64,000 nt of DNA from Micromonospora humi (lineage in GTDB: Bacteria > Actinomycetota > Actinomycetes > Mycobacteriales > Micromonosporaceae): NCBI RefSeq assembly GCF_900090105.1, contig NZ_FMDM01000007.1, forward strand, positions 186,001 through 250,000. The letters are read 5' to 3'. Positions 1-7,798 of this stretch are shown here, in pieces; position 1 is the first letter of the stretch, and every line of letters starts with the position of its first letter. The notes beneath the pieces are model-generated. The model ran no database searches and was not told the DNA's origin. It was given only the letters and a program-made list of their open reading frames with translations. Position numbers and translations under genes: made by a program.

Positions 1-2
1 TC

Positions 3-410
3 GAGCGGGTCGCCGAGCAGAAGGGCTCCCGCCCCGAGCTGACCGAGGCCTCGATCGTCGTCTCCGGCGGCCGCGGTGTCGGCAACGCCGACAACTTCAA
101 GCTGGTCGAGGAGCTGGCCGACCTGCTCGGCGGGGCGGTCGGCGCGTCCCGCGCGGCGGTCGACTCCGGCTTCTACCCGCACCAGTTCCAGGTCGGTCAG
201 ACCGGCAAGACGGTCTCCCCGCAGCTCTACGTCGCGCTCGGCATCTCCGGCGCGATCCAGCACCGGGCCGGCATGCAGACCTCGAAGACCATCGTCGCGG
301 TGAACAAGGACGGCGAGGCGCCGATCTTCGAGCTGGCCGACTACGGCGTGGTCGGCGACCTGTTCAAGATCGTCCCGCAGGCCGCCGAGGAGATCCGCAA
401 GCGCAAGTGA
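3..410 (+). CDS. etfA: electron transfer flavoprotein alpha subunit, C-terminal part
   Basis: This is the last 135 residues of EtfA; the start lies before the window. EtfA with EtfB binds FAD and carries electrons from acyl-CoA dehydrogenases and similar enzymes to the respiratory chain. What is visible is the FAD-binding C-terminal domain: SGGRGVG, then the conserved stretch [19 protein letters not shown] that cradles the FAD, then an ending in [13 protein letters not shown]. The reading frame starts at base 3 and runs to TGA. A strong hairpin follows directly. In mycobacteria etfA is also followed within a few genes by a cysteine desulfurase and mnmA, as here. Identification is secure. Confidence 0.95.
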   Translation, partial: ERVAEQKGSRPELTEASIVVSGGRGVGNADNFKLVEELADLLGGAVGASRAAVDSGFYPHQFQVGQTGKTVSPQLYVALGISGAIQHRAGMQTSKTIVAVNKDGEAPIFELADYGVVGDLFKIVPQAAEEIRKRK

Positions 411-428
411 CGAGCGGTCGCGGAAAAA

Positions 429-458
429 GGCCGCCGCCCGGTGATCCGGGCGGCGGCC
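429..458 (+). terminator. hairpin terminator after etfA
   Basis: A perfect 13-bp GC stem (429-441 with 446-458) with a 4-nt loop starts 19 bases after the etfA stop. There is no T-run, as is common for actinobacterial terminators. It also lies downstream of the converging anti-sigma gene and could serve both directions. Confidence 0.75.
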
Positions 459-509
459 TCTCCACGTGGGAGCTGATCGGCGGGCCGGGGAGCTGAGCCG
501 GCCCGCCGA

Positions 510-1271
510 TCAGCCCGTCAGGGTGCCCCTCAGCAAACTGTCGCCGGAGTGGGCGGGCTTGTTGTCGTACTGCTCGGCGCTGACGTCGACGACGGAGAAG
601 GTGCTCAGGTCCACGTTGCGGGGGATCGGCAGCAACGCGTCCCCCGATCCGTTGCTCAACGTGCCCACCGAGAACATCTCCATCGTCTTCGGGTCGATCA
701 GCCAGACCTCGTAGTACCCCGGAACGCTCGGGAGATTCGCCACATGCAGATGCAGTTGGTTGTCACCGAGCACCCGGGCGTCGCCCGAGGCGTCCTTCGG
801 GGTCGAACCGAACGCGGCCAGCGGCGCGCTGGCCAGCACCGTCGGCTGTGGTGCGGACTCGTCCCCGCCGGTGCCGAGCACCACGGCGGTGCCCACCACC
901 CCGATGATCGCGGCGGCGGTCGCGGTGACCGCGGTGCTCGCCCAGCGGGGCCACCGGCGGCCGCGGCGCGGACGGGTCGCGACGGCCGGCTCACCGACCA
1001 CGTCGCCGTCGCGCGGTGGCCGGCGACCGTTCAACGTGGGCAGTTCCTCGGCGGCCCGGACCTCGGCGACGATGCCCTGCCAGAGGTGCTCCGGCGGATC
1101 GGGCAGCTCGGTCAGGCCCTGGGTGCCGGCGCCGAGCCCGGCGACGTGCTGAAGCGTCTCCAGCTCGCCCCGGCAGTGTGCGCAGGTGTCGAGGTGGGTG
1201 GATTCCCCGTCGGCCGCCTCGCTCTCACCGAGCGCCAGAAAGACCAGCCGGTCGTGGTCCAGGTGCTGCAC
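510..1271 (-). CDS. zinc-finger anti-sigma factor, RskA type
   Basis: A 253-residue membrane anti-sigma factor expected to hold the sigma factor encoded just upstream inactive at the membrane. The N-terminal cytoplasmic part carries an H-x3-C-x2-C zinc motif (His26, Cys30, Cys33). One membrane segment follows at about residues 111-133, then an extracellular RskA-like domain (anti-sigma-K C-terminal type) from about residue 145 to the end. The GTG start at 1271 follows a good GGGAGG site and lies 47 bases inside the sigma gene, so the two are translationally coupled. By analogy with RskA, control may be by regulated proteolysis, but nothing in the sequence shows the trigger. Confidence 0.88.
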   Translation of the reverse strand: MQHLDHDRLVFLALGESEAADGESTHLDTCAHCRGELETLQHVAGLGAGTQGLTELPDPPEHLWQGIVAEVRAAEELPTLNGRRPPRDGDVVGEPAVATRPRRGRRWPRWASTAVTATAAAIIGVVGTAVVLGTGGDESAPQPTVLASAPLAAFGSTPKDASGDARVLGDNQLHLHVANLPSVPGYYEVWLIDPKTMEMFSVGTLSNGSGDALLPIPRNVDLSTFSVVDVSAEQYDNKPAHSGDSLLRGTLTG

Positions 1272-1845
1272 CGTCCACCTCCCATCTGCGTTTCAGGCTC
1301 TGCATGCCGCGTCGGATGTGGCTCTTGACCGTGCCGAGCGGCACACCTGTCACGGCCGAGATCTGTTGGTGTGTCAGGTCGTCGTAGAACGCCAGCTCCA
1401 GCATCCGCCGTTGCTCGTCGGGCAGCCGGGCCAGCTCGTCGGCGACCACCAGCCGGTCGACCACGGTGTCGGGGTCGGGGCCGGTGTCCACCGGCTCGGG
1501 CAGTTGCTTGACCGTCTCGACCACCCGGTTCTCCCGGGCGGAGGCCCGGATCCGGTCGACCACCTTGCGCCGCCCGATCCCGAGCAGCCAGCCGATCAGT
1601 GAGCCCTTCGTCGGGTCGAACGTCTCCCGACCGAGCCAGGCGGCGACGAACGTCGCCTGGGTCACGTCCTCCGCGTCGCTCCGGTTCGCCAGCGTCGAGG
1701 CGGCCAGGTGCAGCACCGCGCGGCCGAACCGGTCGTACGCCTCTCGCAGGGCGACCTCGTCGCCGGCTCGGAACCGCATCGCCAGATCGTCGTCTTTCGG
1801 CGGCTCGGGTCCCTGCCTCGCCGCCGTCACCGGGCGGCTCGCCAT
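1225..1845 (-). CDS. ECF sigma factor (SigK-like)
   Basis: About 206 residues from the ATG at 1845. Region 2 is seen near FRAGDEVALREAYDRFG and in SDAEDVTQATFVAAW. Region 4 is seen in the C-terminal third: LPDEQRRMLELAFYDDLTH, then the helix-turn-helix VPLGTVKSHIRRGM. It directs RNA polymerase to a stress or envelope regulon and is paired with the overlapping anti-sigma gene. The frame stays open to a TTG at 1911, so an N-terminus up to 22 residues longer is possible; I prefer 1845 because region 2 begins shortly after and a TACAGT hexamer lies just before it. The divergent DUF4397-sortase pair is the obvious candidate target, by proximity only. Confidence 0.85.
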   Translation of the reverse strand: MASRPVTAARQGPEPPKDDDLAMRFRAGDEVALREAYDRFGRAVLHLAASTLANRSDAEDVTQATFVAAWLGRETFDPTKGSLIGWLLGIGRRKVVDRIRASARENRVVETVKQLPEPVDTGPDPDTVVDRLVVADELARLPDEQRRMLELAFYDDLTHQQISAVTGVPLGTVKSHIRRGMQSLKRRWEVDGAAPGPRPAGLSGAR

Positions 1846-1945
1846 CCGTGGGGCATGCCGAACTGTAACTCCCACCGCCCCCGCCCCACTCTCCCGGTGT
1901 GTGCCGTGCAACGCCCGTCACCTCCTCTTCGTCGCCGGAGGGCCG

Positions 1946-1997
1946 GCCGGATGCGTCCGGCGACGGAAAAAGAAAACGGATCCGGAGCGCATCCGGC
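1946..1997. repeat. inverted repeat between divergent sigma and DUF4397 genes
   Basis: GCCGGATGCG (1946-1955) is matched by CGCATCCGGC (1988-1997), a perfect 10-bp inverted pair. It extends inward by another five pairs after a one-base bulge. The centre holds an A-rich run. It lies upstream of both divergent genes, so a terminator role is unlikely; it may be an operator or an mRNA leader structure. Confidence 0.6.
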
Positions 1998-2070
1998 GGC
2001 GTCCGGGCCGGCGTAACCCGTTCTGCAAGCCAGGCCTGACGAATCAGCACCAATCACCAGGAGGCAGACA

Positions 2071-2901
2071 ATGCAGCTCGCCATGTTCCGTCGGGTCGCC
2101 GCGGGCGGCGCGGTGGCCGCCCTCACCTTCGCCGGCGTCGGCGCCGCCACCATGAGCCCGGCCTACGCCGCCTCGTCGAAGGTCTCCGTGGTCCACGGCA
2201 TCCCGGACACCCCGGTCGACGTCTACGTCAACGGCAAGAAGACGTTGAACAACTTCAAGCCCGGCGACGTGGCCGGCCCGCTCACCCTCCCCGAGGGCGA
2301 GTACGACATCGCGCTGACCAAGCCCGGTGAGGCGATCGACAAGGCGATCCTCAAGGTCGACGACGCCGAGGTGCCGGGTGGGGCGAACATCAGCCTCGCC
2401 GCCCACCTGAGCGCCGACGGCAAGCCGCAGATCACCCCGTTCGTCAACGACGTGTCCAAGGTGGGTGCCGGCAAGGCCCGGCTGATCGTGCGGCACACCG
2501 CCGCCGCGCCGGCCGTCGACGTGCGGGCCGGTGGCAAGCCGGTCTTCGAGGGCCTGACCAACCCGAAGGAGGCCAAGGCGGACGTGGCCGCCGGCACCGT
2601 GAAGGCGGACGTGGTGCTCGCCGGCACCGACACCGTCGCGATCGGCCCGGCCGACCTGAACCTGAAGGAAGGCACCGCCACCATCGTCTACGCGATCGGC
2701 TCCGCCGACGCCAAGAACCTGGACCTGGTCGCGCAGACCATCAGCGGTCTGCACTCGGCGCCGGGCGGCGTGCCCAGCGGCACCGGCGGCCAGGCCGGCA
2801 CCGGCGTGGACACCTGGTGGTACGTGCTGGCCGGTGCCGGCGTGCTGCTGCTGGTCGGCGGCGGGGCGCGGGCGGCCACCGCCCGGGCCGGTCGCCGGTG
2901 A
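2071..2901 (+). CDS. DUF4397 domain surface protein
   Basis: A 276-residue exported protein. It has a signal peptide (MFRRVAAGGAVAALTF, cleavage expected after SPAYA near residue 33) and then a DUF4397 body starting VSVVHGIPDTPVDVYVNGK, built as two related beta-rich halves. A Gly/Thr-rich linker leads to a C-terminal membrane helix (WWYVLAGAGVLLLVGG) followed by a basic tail. The layout resembles a sortase substrate but I see no clear LPxTG before the helix. The ATG follows a strong AGGAGG. The stop overlaps the start of the sortase gene by GTGA, so the two are co-translated. The function of DUF4397 is not established. Confidence 0.85.
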   Translation: MQLAMFRRVAAGGAVAALTFAGVGAATMSPAYAASSKVSVVHGIPDTPVDVYVNGKKTLNNFKPGDVAGPLTLPEGEYDIALTKPGEAIDKAILKVDDAEVPGGANISLAAHLSADGKPQITPFVNDVSKVGAGKARLIVRHTAAAPAVDVRAGGKPVFEGLTNPKEAKADVAAGTVKADVVLAGTDTVAIGPADLNLKEGTATIVYAIGSADAKNLDLVAQTISGLHSAPGGVPSGTGGQAGTGVDTWWYVLAGAGVLLLVGGGARAATARAGRR

Positions 2902-3569
2902 CGGTGCGCAACCGCGGGGCGCTGGCGGCGATGACCGCCGGCGCCGCCGCGCTCACCGTGGCGGCGCTGGTGGCGTGCGGATCCCAGCCCGCGGAGGACG
3001 TCGGCGGCGACGAGGCGGCGGCGCTGGCCAGTGCCACCCCCAGCGCGACGCCGGCGGCGACCACGACCGGGGACGCGTCGGTGCCGGTGAACGCCGGCAC
3101 ACTGCCGGCGGACGCCACGATCGTGCCACCGGTACGGCTGAGCATCCCGCCGATCAAGGTCACCGCCTCGGTCGACCCGGTCGGCATCAACGACCGCACC
3201 AACGAGTTCGAGGTGCCGCCCAGCGTGGACCAGGTCGGCTGGTACCGCTACGGGCCGGGCCTGGAGGCCGGTGCCGGCTCGGTGGTGATCGCCGGGCACG
3301 TGGACAGCGCCGAGCAGGGCAAGGGGGCGTTCTTCCGGCTCCGTGAGTTGGGTCGGGGGGACACCCTGACCGCCACCGGCTCGGACGGCATGGAACGCCG
3401 CTACCGGGTGGTGGCCCGGGAGGAGTACACCAAGACCAAGATCCCGCTGGAGCGGTACTTCGCCCGCGACGGCAAGCCGCGCCTGACCTTGATCACCTGC
3501 GGCGGGCCGTTCGACCCGAAGACCCGGCACTACCGGGACAACATCGTGGTCACCGCGGTTCCCGCGTGA
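2898..3569 (+). CDS. class F sortase
   Basis: A 223-residue membrane-anchored or lipid-linked transpeptidase. After a short hydrophobic N-terminus (AAMTAGAAALTVAALVACG, with a possible lipobox) comes an Ala/Thr-rich linker and the sortase fold. The catalytic His is in VVIAGHVDS (His134), the Cys in TLITCGG (Cys201), and an Arg follows in DPKTRHY. Small size and the TLITC motif fit the actinobacterial class F. The GTG at 2898 overlaps the stop of the preceding gene by four bases, so the longer open frame upstream is discounted. Its partner is probably the DUF4397 protein, although no canonical sorting signal is visible there. Confidence 0.88.
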   Translation: MTVRNRGALAAMTAGAAALTVAALVACGSQPAEDVGGDEAAALASATPSATPAATTTGDASVPVNAGTLPADATIVPPVRLSIPPIKVTASVDPVGINDRTNEFEVPPSVDQVGWYRYGPGLEAGAGSVVIAGHVDSAEQGKGAFFRLRELGRGDTLTATGSDGMERRYRVVAREEYTKTKIPLERYFARDGKPRLTLITCGGPFDPKTRHYRDNIVVTAVPA

Positions 3570-3576
3570 GGTGCTC

Positions 3577-3612
3577 GACCGCCCGTCCCGCCCCGGTGCG
3601 GGACGGGCGGTC
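3577..3612 (+). terminator. hairpin terminator after the sortase gene
   Basis: A perfect 15-bp stem (3577-3591 with 3598-3612) with a 6-nt loop begins seven bases after the sortase stop. No T-run. It separates the surface-protein pair from the cysteine desulfurase promoter. Confidence 0.8.
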
Positions 3613-3641
3613 CGGCCAGCGGTGGGCAGTCCTGCGGCCGT

Positions 3642-3647
3642 TAGGCT
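3642..3647 (+). promoter_or_regulatory. leaderless -10 box of cysteine desulfurase
   Basis: TAGGCT ends eight bases before the ATG at 3656, so transcription should begin at or within a base or two of the start codon. Confidence 0.55.
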
Positions 3648-3655
3648 GAACGGTG

Positions 3656-4831
3656 ATGGCATACCTGGATCACGCGGCGACGACCCCGATGCTGGACGAG
3701 GCACTCGAGGCGTACGTCGCCACCGCCCGCGAGGTGGGCAACGCGTCGTCGCTGCACGCGGCGGGTCGCCGTGCCCGGCGTCGGGTGGAGGAGTCCCGCG
3801 AGCGGGTGGCCGCCGCGCTCGGCGCCCGCCCGTCCGAAGTGATCTTCACCGGCGGCGGCACGGAGAGCGACAACCTCGCCGTGAAGGGCATCTTCTGGGC
3901 CCGCCGCGACGCCCGGGCCGAGCGGGTCCGGGTGGTCTCCAGCGCGGTCGAGCACCACGCCGTGCTGGACTCGGTGGACTGGCTGGTCGAGCACGAGGGC
4001 GCGCAGGTCGGCTGGCTGCCGGTCGACGAGACCGGCCGGCTCGACCCGGAGCTGCTCCGCGCCGAGCTGGCCGGAGACGGCGACCGGGTGGCGGTGGTGA
4101 CCGCGATGTGGGCCAACAACGAGGTCGGCACCGTCCAGCCGGTGGCCGAGCTGGCGGCGGTCGCCGCCGAGCACGGGGTGCCGTTCCACACCGACGCGAT
4201 CCAGGCGGTCGGCCAGGTGCCCGTCGACTTCGCCGCGAGCGGGGTGTCCGCGCTCACCGTGACCGGCCACAAGCTCGGCGGGCCGACCGGCGTGGGGGCG
4301 CTGCTGCTGGCCCGCGACGTCGCCGCGACGCCGCTGCTGCACGGCGGCGGCCAGGAGCGCGACGTCCGCTCCGGCACGCTGGACACCGCCGGCATCGTCG
4401 CGTTCGCGGTGGCCGTCGAGGCCGCGGTGAAGGGCCAGCAGGAGTACGCGGCCCGCGTCGCCGCGCTCCGCGACGAACTGGTCGAGCGCGTCCGGCGGGC
4501 GGTGCCCGAGGTGGTCTTCAACGGCGACCCGGCGGACCGGCTCCCCGGCAACGCGCACTTCTCCTTTCCCGGCTGCGAGGGGGACGCGCTGCTGCTGCTC
4601 CTGGACGCGCAGGGCATCGCCTGCTCGACCGGGTCGGCCTGTTCGGCGGGTGTGGCCCAGCCCTCGCACGTGCTGATGGCGATGGGCGCGGACGACGACC
4701 GGGCCCGCTCCTCGCTGCGCTTCACGCTCGGGCACACCAGCACCGGCGCGGACGTCGACGCGCTCATCGCCGCGCTGCCGGCCGCCGTGGAGCGGGCCCG
4801 GCGCGCGGCCGCCCTCCGTACTCCCCGCTGA
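3656..4831 (+). CDS. cysteine desulfurase (NifS/IscS class)
   Basis: A 391-residue PLP enzyme that removes sulfur from cysteine as a protein-bound persulfide. The PLP lysine is Lys206 in [10 protein letters not shown]; the PLP-contacting HTDAIQAVG precedes it. The persulfide cysteine is in the loop [10 protein letters not shown] (Cys328). The next gene is mnmA, a tRNA thiolase that needs exactly this sulfur, so the pair is likely the tRNA thiolation module; the same order occurs in mycobacteria. The ATG at 3656 is preferred over the GTG at 3653 because a TAGGCT box lies eight bases upstream and no ribosome site is present. It may also serve other sulfur acceptors. Confidence 0.93.
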   Translation: MAYLDHAATTPMLDEALEAYVATAREVGNASSLHAAGRRARRRVEESRERVAAALGARPSEVIFTGGGTESDNLAVKGIFWARRDARAERVRVVSSAVEHHAVLDSVDWLVEHEGAQVGWLPVDETGRLDPELLRAELAGDGDRVAVVTAMWANNEVGTVQPVAELAAVAAEHGVPFHTDAIQAVGQVPVDFAASGVSALTVTGHKLGGPTGVGALLLARDVAATPLLHGGGQERDVRSGTLDTAGIVAFAVAVEAAVKGQQEYAARVAALRDELVERVRRAVPEVVFNGDPADRLPGNAHFSFPGCEGDALLLLLDAQGIACSTGSACSAGVAQPSHVLMAMGADDDRARSSLRFTLGHTSTGADVDALIAALPAAVERARRAAALRTPR

Positions 4832-4837
4832 GCCGGA

Positions 4838-4843
4838 TACCCT
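4838..4843 (+). promoter_or_regulatory. possible -10 box of mnmA
   Basis: TACCCT lies 28 bases before the mnmA start, followed by a GAGGACGAGGGGAG ribosome site. A short leader is expected rather than leaderless transcription. Confidence 0.4.
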
Positions 4844-4871
4844 CGGTGTCGAGGACGAGGGGAGTCGGCTG

Positions 4872-5945
4872 GTGAGGGTTCTGGCGGCGATGTCGGGCGG
4901 GGTGGACTCCGCCGTCGCGGCGGCGCGGGCGGTGGAGGCCGGGCACGACGTGACCGGGGTGCACCTGGCGCTGGCGCGCAACCCGCAGACCTACCGCACC
5001 GGCGCCCGGGGCTGCTGCACGCTCGAGGACTCCCGCGACGCCCGGCGCGCCGCCGACGTGCTGGGCATCCCGTTCTACGTGTGGGACATGGCGGACCGGT
5101 TCCACGACGACGTGGTCGACGACTTCGTCGCCGAGTACGCCGCCGGGCGTACCCCGAACCCGTGCCTGCGCTGCAACGAGAAGATCAAGTTCACCGCGGT
5201 GCTGGACCGCGCGGTCGCCCTGGGCTTCGACGCGGTGGTGACCGGCCACCACGCCCGGCTCGGCCCCGACGGCCTGTTGCGGCGCAGCGTCGACCCGGCC
5301 AAGGACCAGTCGTACGTGCTGGCGGTGCTGACCCGCGCCCAGCTCGACCGGTCGATCTTCCCGCTCGGTGACTCCACCAAGGCCGAGGTGCGCGCGGAGG
5401 CCGCCCGGCGCGGCCTGGCGGTGGCCGACAAGCCGGACTCGCACGACATCTGCTTCATCGCCGACGGCGACACCCGGGGTTTCCTGGCCGAGCGGCTCGG
5501 CGAGGCGCCGGGTGAGGTGGTGGACGCGCTCACCGGCGCGGTCGTGGGCAACCACAGCGGCGCCTACCAGTACACCGTCGGGCAGCGGCGCGGGCTGCAC
5601 CTGGACCGTCCCGCGGCGGACGGCCGGCCCCGCTACGTGCTCTCCATCACGCCGAAGACCAACACCGTGACGGTCGGTCCGGCCGAGGCGCTGGAGGTCT
5701 CCTCGGTGCGGGCGACCCGCCCGGTCTGGACCGGCGGGCCGCGACCGGACGGGCCGATCGAGTGCGAGGTCCAGCTGCGGGCGCACGGCGACGTGGTGCC
5801 GGCCGCCGTCGCGGTGGACGCCGACGCGCTGCACGCCGCGCTGCGCCGCCCGCTGCGCGGCGTCGCCGCCGGTCAGGCGATCGTGGCGTACCGGCCGGAC
5901 CCGGCCGGCGACGTGGTCCTCGGCTCCGCCACCATCACCGCCTGA
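4872..5945 (+). CDS. mnmA: tRNA-specific 2-thiouridylase
   Basis: A 357-residue enzyme that thiolates U34 of tRNAs for Lys, Glu and Gln. The ATP-binding PP-loop is MSGGVDS at residues 7-13. The two catalytic cysteines are Cys101 in [10 protein letters not shown] and Cys194 in SHDICFI. The middle domain has TGHHARL, and a beta-barrel C-terminal domain ends at VLGSATITA. Length matches the family. The start is GTG with an AGGGGAG site seven bases upstream. It lies 40 bases after the cysteine desulfurase that probably supplies its sulfur. Confidence 0.95.
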   Translation: MRVLAAMSGGVDSAVAAARAVEAGHDVTGVHLALARNPQTYRTGARGCCTLEDSRDARRAADVLGIPFYVWDMADRFHDDVVDDFVAEYAAGRTPNPCLRCNEKIKFTAVLDRAVALGFDAVVTGHHARLGPDGLLRRSVDPAKDQSYVLAVLTRAQLDRSIFPLGDSTKAEVRAEAARRGLAVADKPDSHDICFIADGDTRGFLAERLGEAPGEVVDALTGAVVGNHSGAYQYTVGQRRGLHLDRPAADGRPRYVLSITPKTNTVTVGPAEALEVSSVRATRPVWTGGPRPDGPIECEVQLRAHGDVVPAAVAVDADALHAALRRPLRGVAAGQAIVAYRPDPAGDVVLGSATITA

Positions 5946-6051
5946 CGCTCCGCCGCGTGCCCGCGCCGCTTCGTGCCCGCGCCTAAGGGTTCCGCTACCG
6001 GAGGTGCTCGGGGCCGATCTGCCGAAACGGCGGAGACGGACCCCGCCCGCG

Positions 6052-6176
6052 AGTGCCTACAAACTTGATGGCGCGGATGACTCACCCGACGAACGACGGT
6101 CGCACCTCCGTCGCCGTGAACCCGCGCCTGGACCGTTTCCCGCCGAGTCATCCACGCCATCAAGTTTGTAGGCACT
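6052..6176. repeat. palindromic element with 32-bp inverted arms
   Basis: Arm 6052-6083 is the reverse complement of arm 6145-6176 with a single mismatch, separated by a 61-bp centre. The arms are less GC-rich than the surroundings (they contain CAAACTTGATGG). No open frame is carried. It occupies most of the 405-bp gap between mnmA and the metE-like gene. The form is that of a dispersed palindromic element or MITE-like repeat; the copy number elsewhere cannot be seen here. Confidence 0.8.
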
Positions 6177-6227
6177 TGGTGGGTCGATGCCGCTGCCTCC
6201 ACGGTGTCGGTCATCCGCCCAAACCTC

Positions 6228-6267
6228 GCGCTGCCCGCGCTGCCCGCGCTGCCCGCGCTGCCCGCGC
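6228..6267 (+). repeat. 9-bp tandem repeat
   Basis: Four head-to-tail copies of GCGCTGCCC plus a partial fifth. Noncoding, between the large palindrome and the promoter of the metE-like gene. Probably slippage-prone DNA without function. Confidence 0.8.
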
Positions 6268-6338
6268 AGACGTTGCCGCCCGTGCCGCGGGCGTCGCTCG
6301 TGCCGTGCCGTGCCGGCTGGGCGGGTCGGCACGGCGGA

Positions 6339-6344
6339 TAGGCT
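6339..6344 (+). promoter_or_regulatory. leaderless -10 box of the metE-like gene
   Basis: TAGGCT ends six bases before the GTG at 6351. No ribosome site lies between them. Confidence 0.55.
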
Positions 6345-6350
6345 GCGGCG

Positions 6351-7355
6351 GTGACTGATCAGCAGTGGCCCTGGCCGGCCGGCGCGGCGACCGGGATCGG
6401 TTCGCTGCCCGGCACCGACATCGCCGAGGCGCAGCGGATCGTGCTCGGCGAGCTGCCCGCCCTGCCGCACCTGCCGGAGCTGCCCGCCCGAGGCCCCGGC
6501 GCGGACCTCGTCGGTCGCACCGCCGGCCTGCTGGTCGAGCTGCCGGTCGAGCTGTACGCGGCCCGGTGGCGGATCGCCCCACGTCCCGGGCGGGACCTGC
6601 GCCGCGCGCGCGACCTCATGGAACGTGACCTCGACCAGCTCGCCGAGCAGGCCGAGGAGTACGCCGGCCCGGTCAAGGTCCAGGCCGCCGGTCCGTTCAC
6701 CCTGGCCGCCACGCTGGAACTACCGATCGGTGGCCGGATGCTGCGCGACCCGGGCGCGGTGCGCGACCTCGCCGGGTCGCTCGGCGAAGGGTTGCGGGGG
6801 CACGTGGCGGCGGTGACCCGACGGCTGCCCCGCGCCTCGGTGCTGCTCCAGCTCGACGAGCCGTCGCTGCCGGCGGTGCTGGCCGGCCGGGTGCCCACCG
6901 AGAGCGGCTTCGGCACCCACCGCGCGGTGGAGCCGGAGGTGGCCCGTGCGCTGCTGCGCGACGTGCTCGACGCGGCCGGGGTCCCCACGCTCGTGCACTG
7001 CTGCGCGCCGGACGTGCCGCTGGAACTGGTCCGCTCCGCCGGCGCCGCCGGTGTCGCCCTCGACCTCTCCCTGGTCACCGACCTGGACCCGCTCGGCGAG
7101 GCGATCGACGCCGGGTTCGGGCTGCTGGCCGGCGCCGCGCCGACGCAGCCGTCGGCGTCCGGCCGGGCGCCGACGTCGGCCGAGGTCGCCGACCGGGTGA
7201 GCCGGGTCTGGGACCGGCTCGGCTTCCCCCGGCGCCGGCTGGCCGAGCAGGTGGTGGTCACGCCCGCGTGCGGCCTGGCCGGGGCCACCCCGGCGTACGC
7301 CCGGGCGGTGCTGGCCGCCTGCCGCGATGCCGGCCGGCGGCTCGCCGAGGCGTGA
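6351..7355 (+). CDS. MetE C-terminal-like methionine synthase family protein
   Basis: A 334-residue protein related to the C-terminal half of cobalamin-independent methionine synthase. It starts with the GIGSLPGTD signature. VKVQAAGPFTLA and LLQLDEPSLPAVL follow as barrel strands, then the zinc-site region with LVHCCAPDVP and, near the end, VVVTPACGLAG with a cysteine in the usual place. Only the catalytic-type barrel is present; the long N-terminal domain of true MetE is absent, so full methionine synthase activity is doubtful. A short relative sits in the same mnmA-to-ligA interval in M. tuberculosis. Start chosen from the TAGGCT box six bases upstream. Confidence 0.8.
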   Translation: MTDQQWPWPAGAATGIGSLPGTDIAEAQRIVLGELPALPHLPELPARGPGADLVGRTAGLLVELPVELYAARWRIAPRPGRDLRRARDLMERDLDQLAEQAEEYAGPVKVQAAGPFTLAATLELPIGGRMLRDPGAVRDLAGSLGEGLRGHVAAVTRRLPRASVLLQLDEPSLPAVLAGRVPTESGFGTHRAVEPEVARALLRDVLDAAGVPTLVHCCAPDVPLELVRSAGAAGVALDLSLVTDLDPLGEAIDAGFGLLAGAAPTQPSASGRAPTSAEVADRVSRVWDRLGFPRRRLAEQVVVTPACGLAGATPAYARAVLAACRDAGRRLAEA

Positions 7356-7378
7356 CGTTTCCTGTCGCACTCCGGGGG

Positions 7379-7384
7379 CAGGAT
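7379..7384 (+). promoter_or_regulatory. leaderless -10 box of the VOC gene
   Basis: CAGGAT is exactly seven bases before the ATG at 7392. This favours that ATG over the one at 7383, which lies inside the hexamer. Confidence 0.5.
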
Positions 7385-7391
7385 GACTCAC

Positions 7392-7760
7392 ATGATCGGA
7401 CGACTGCGTTCCACCGTGATCGACTGCCCCGATCCGCGCGCGCTGGCCGGCTTCTACGCGGAGCTGCTCGGCCTGCCACTGATCGAGGAGAGTTCCGAGG
7501 GCGACGACTGGGTGGTGCTCGGCGGTCCGCCGGGGCACCAGCCGCGGCTGGCCTTCCAGAAGGCGCTCGACCTGCGCGCGCCCGCCTGGCCCGACCCGGA
7601 ACGGCCGCAGCAGTTCCACCTGGACGTGACGGTGGACGACATCGAGGCGGCCGAGAAGGCGGCGCTGGCCCTCGGTGCCCGGCGGCTGCCCGGTGAAGGC
7701 GACGGCTGGCGGGTCTACGCCGACCCGGCCGGCCACCCGTTCTGCCTCTGCTGGGACTGA
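7392..7760 (+). CDS. VOC-family (glyoxalase/bleomycin-resistance fold) protein
   Basis: A 122-residue single-module vicinal-oxygen-chelate protein. The first beta-alpha-beta unit is RSTVIDCPDPRALAGFYAEL; the second begins FHLDVTVDDIEAAEKAAL and ends YADPAGHPFCLCWD. Such proteins may be small enzymes or drug-binding proteins, and the substrate cannot be told from sequence. The gene stands alone between the metE-like gene and the ADP-ribosylglycohydrolase gene, on the same strand but with its own apparent leaderless promoter. A start nine bases earlier (7383) is the alternative. Confidence 0.82.
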   Translation: MIGRLRSTVIDCPDPRALAGFYAELLGLPLIEESSEGDDWVVLGGPPGHQPRLAFQKALDLRAPAWPDPERPQQFHLDVTVDDIEAAEKAALALGARRLPGEGDGWRVYADPAGHPFCLCWD

Positions 7761-7785
7761 ACGCGCGCCGGTTGCGCGGCGGGTG

Positions 7786-7791
7786 CATGAT
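7786..7791 (+). promoter_or_regulatory. leaderless -10 box of the ADP-ribosylglycohydrolase gene
   Basis: CATGAT is exactly seven bases before the GTG at 7799. Confidence 0.45.
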
Positions 7792-7798
7792 CACCACC

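Larger units (their letters stand above)
5946..6350. other. gene-free interval between mnmA and the metE-like gene
   Basis: 405 bases with no coding frame. It holds the 32-bp-arm palindromic element, the 9-bp tandem repeat and the TAGGCT promoter of the next gene. Bases 5946-6051 show nothing recognisable. Confidence 0.75.
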
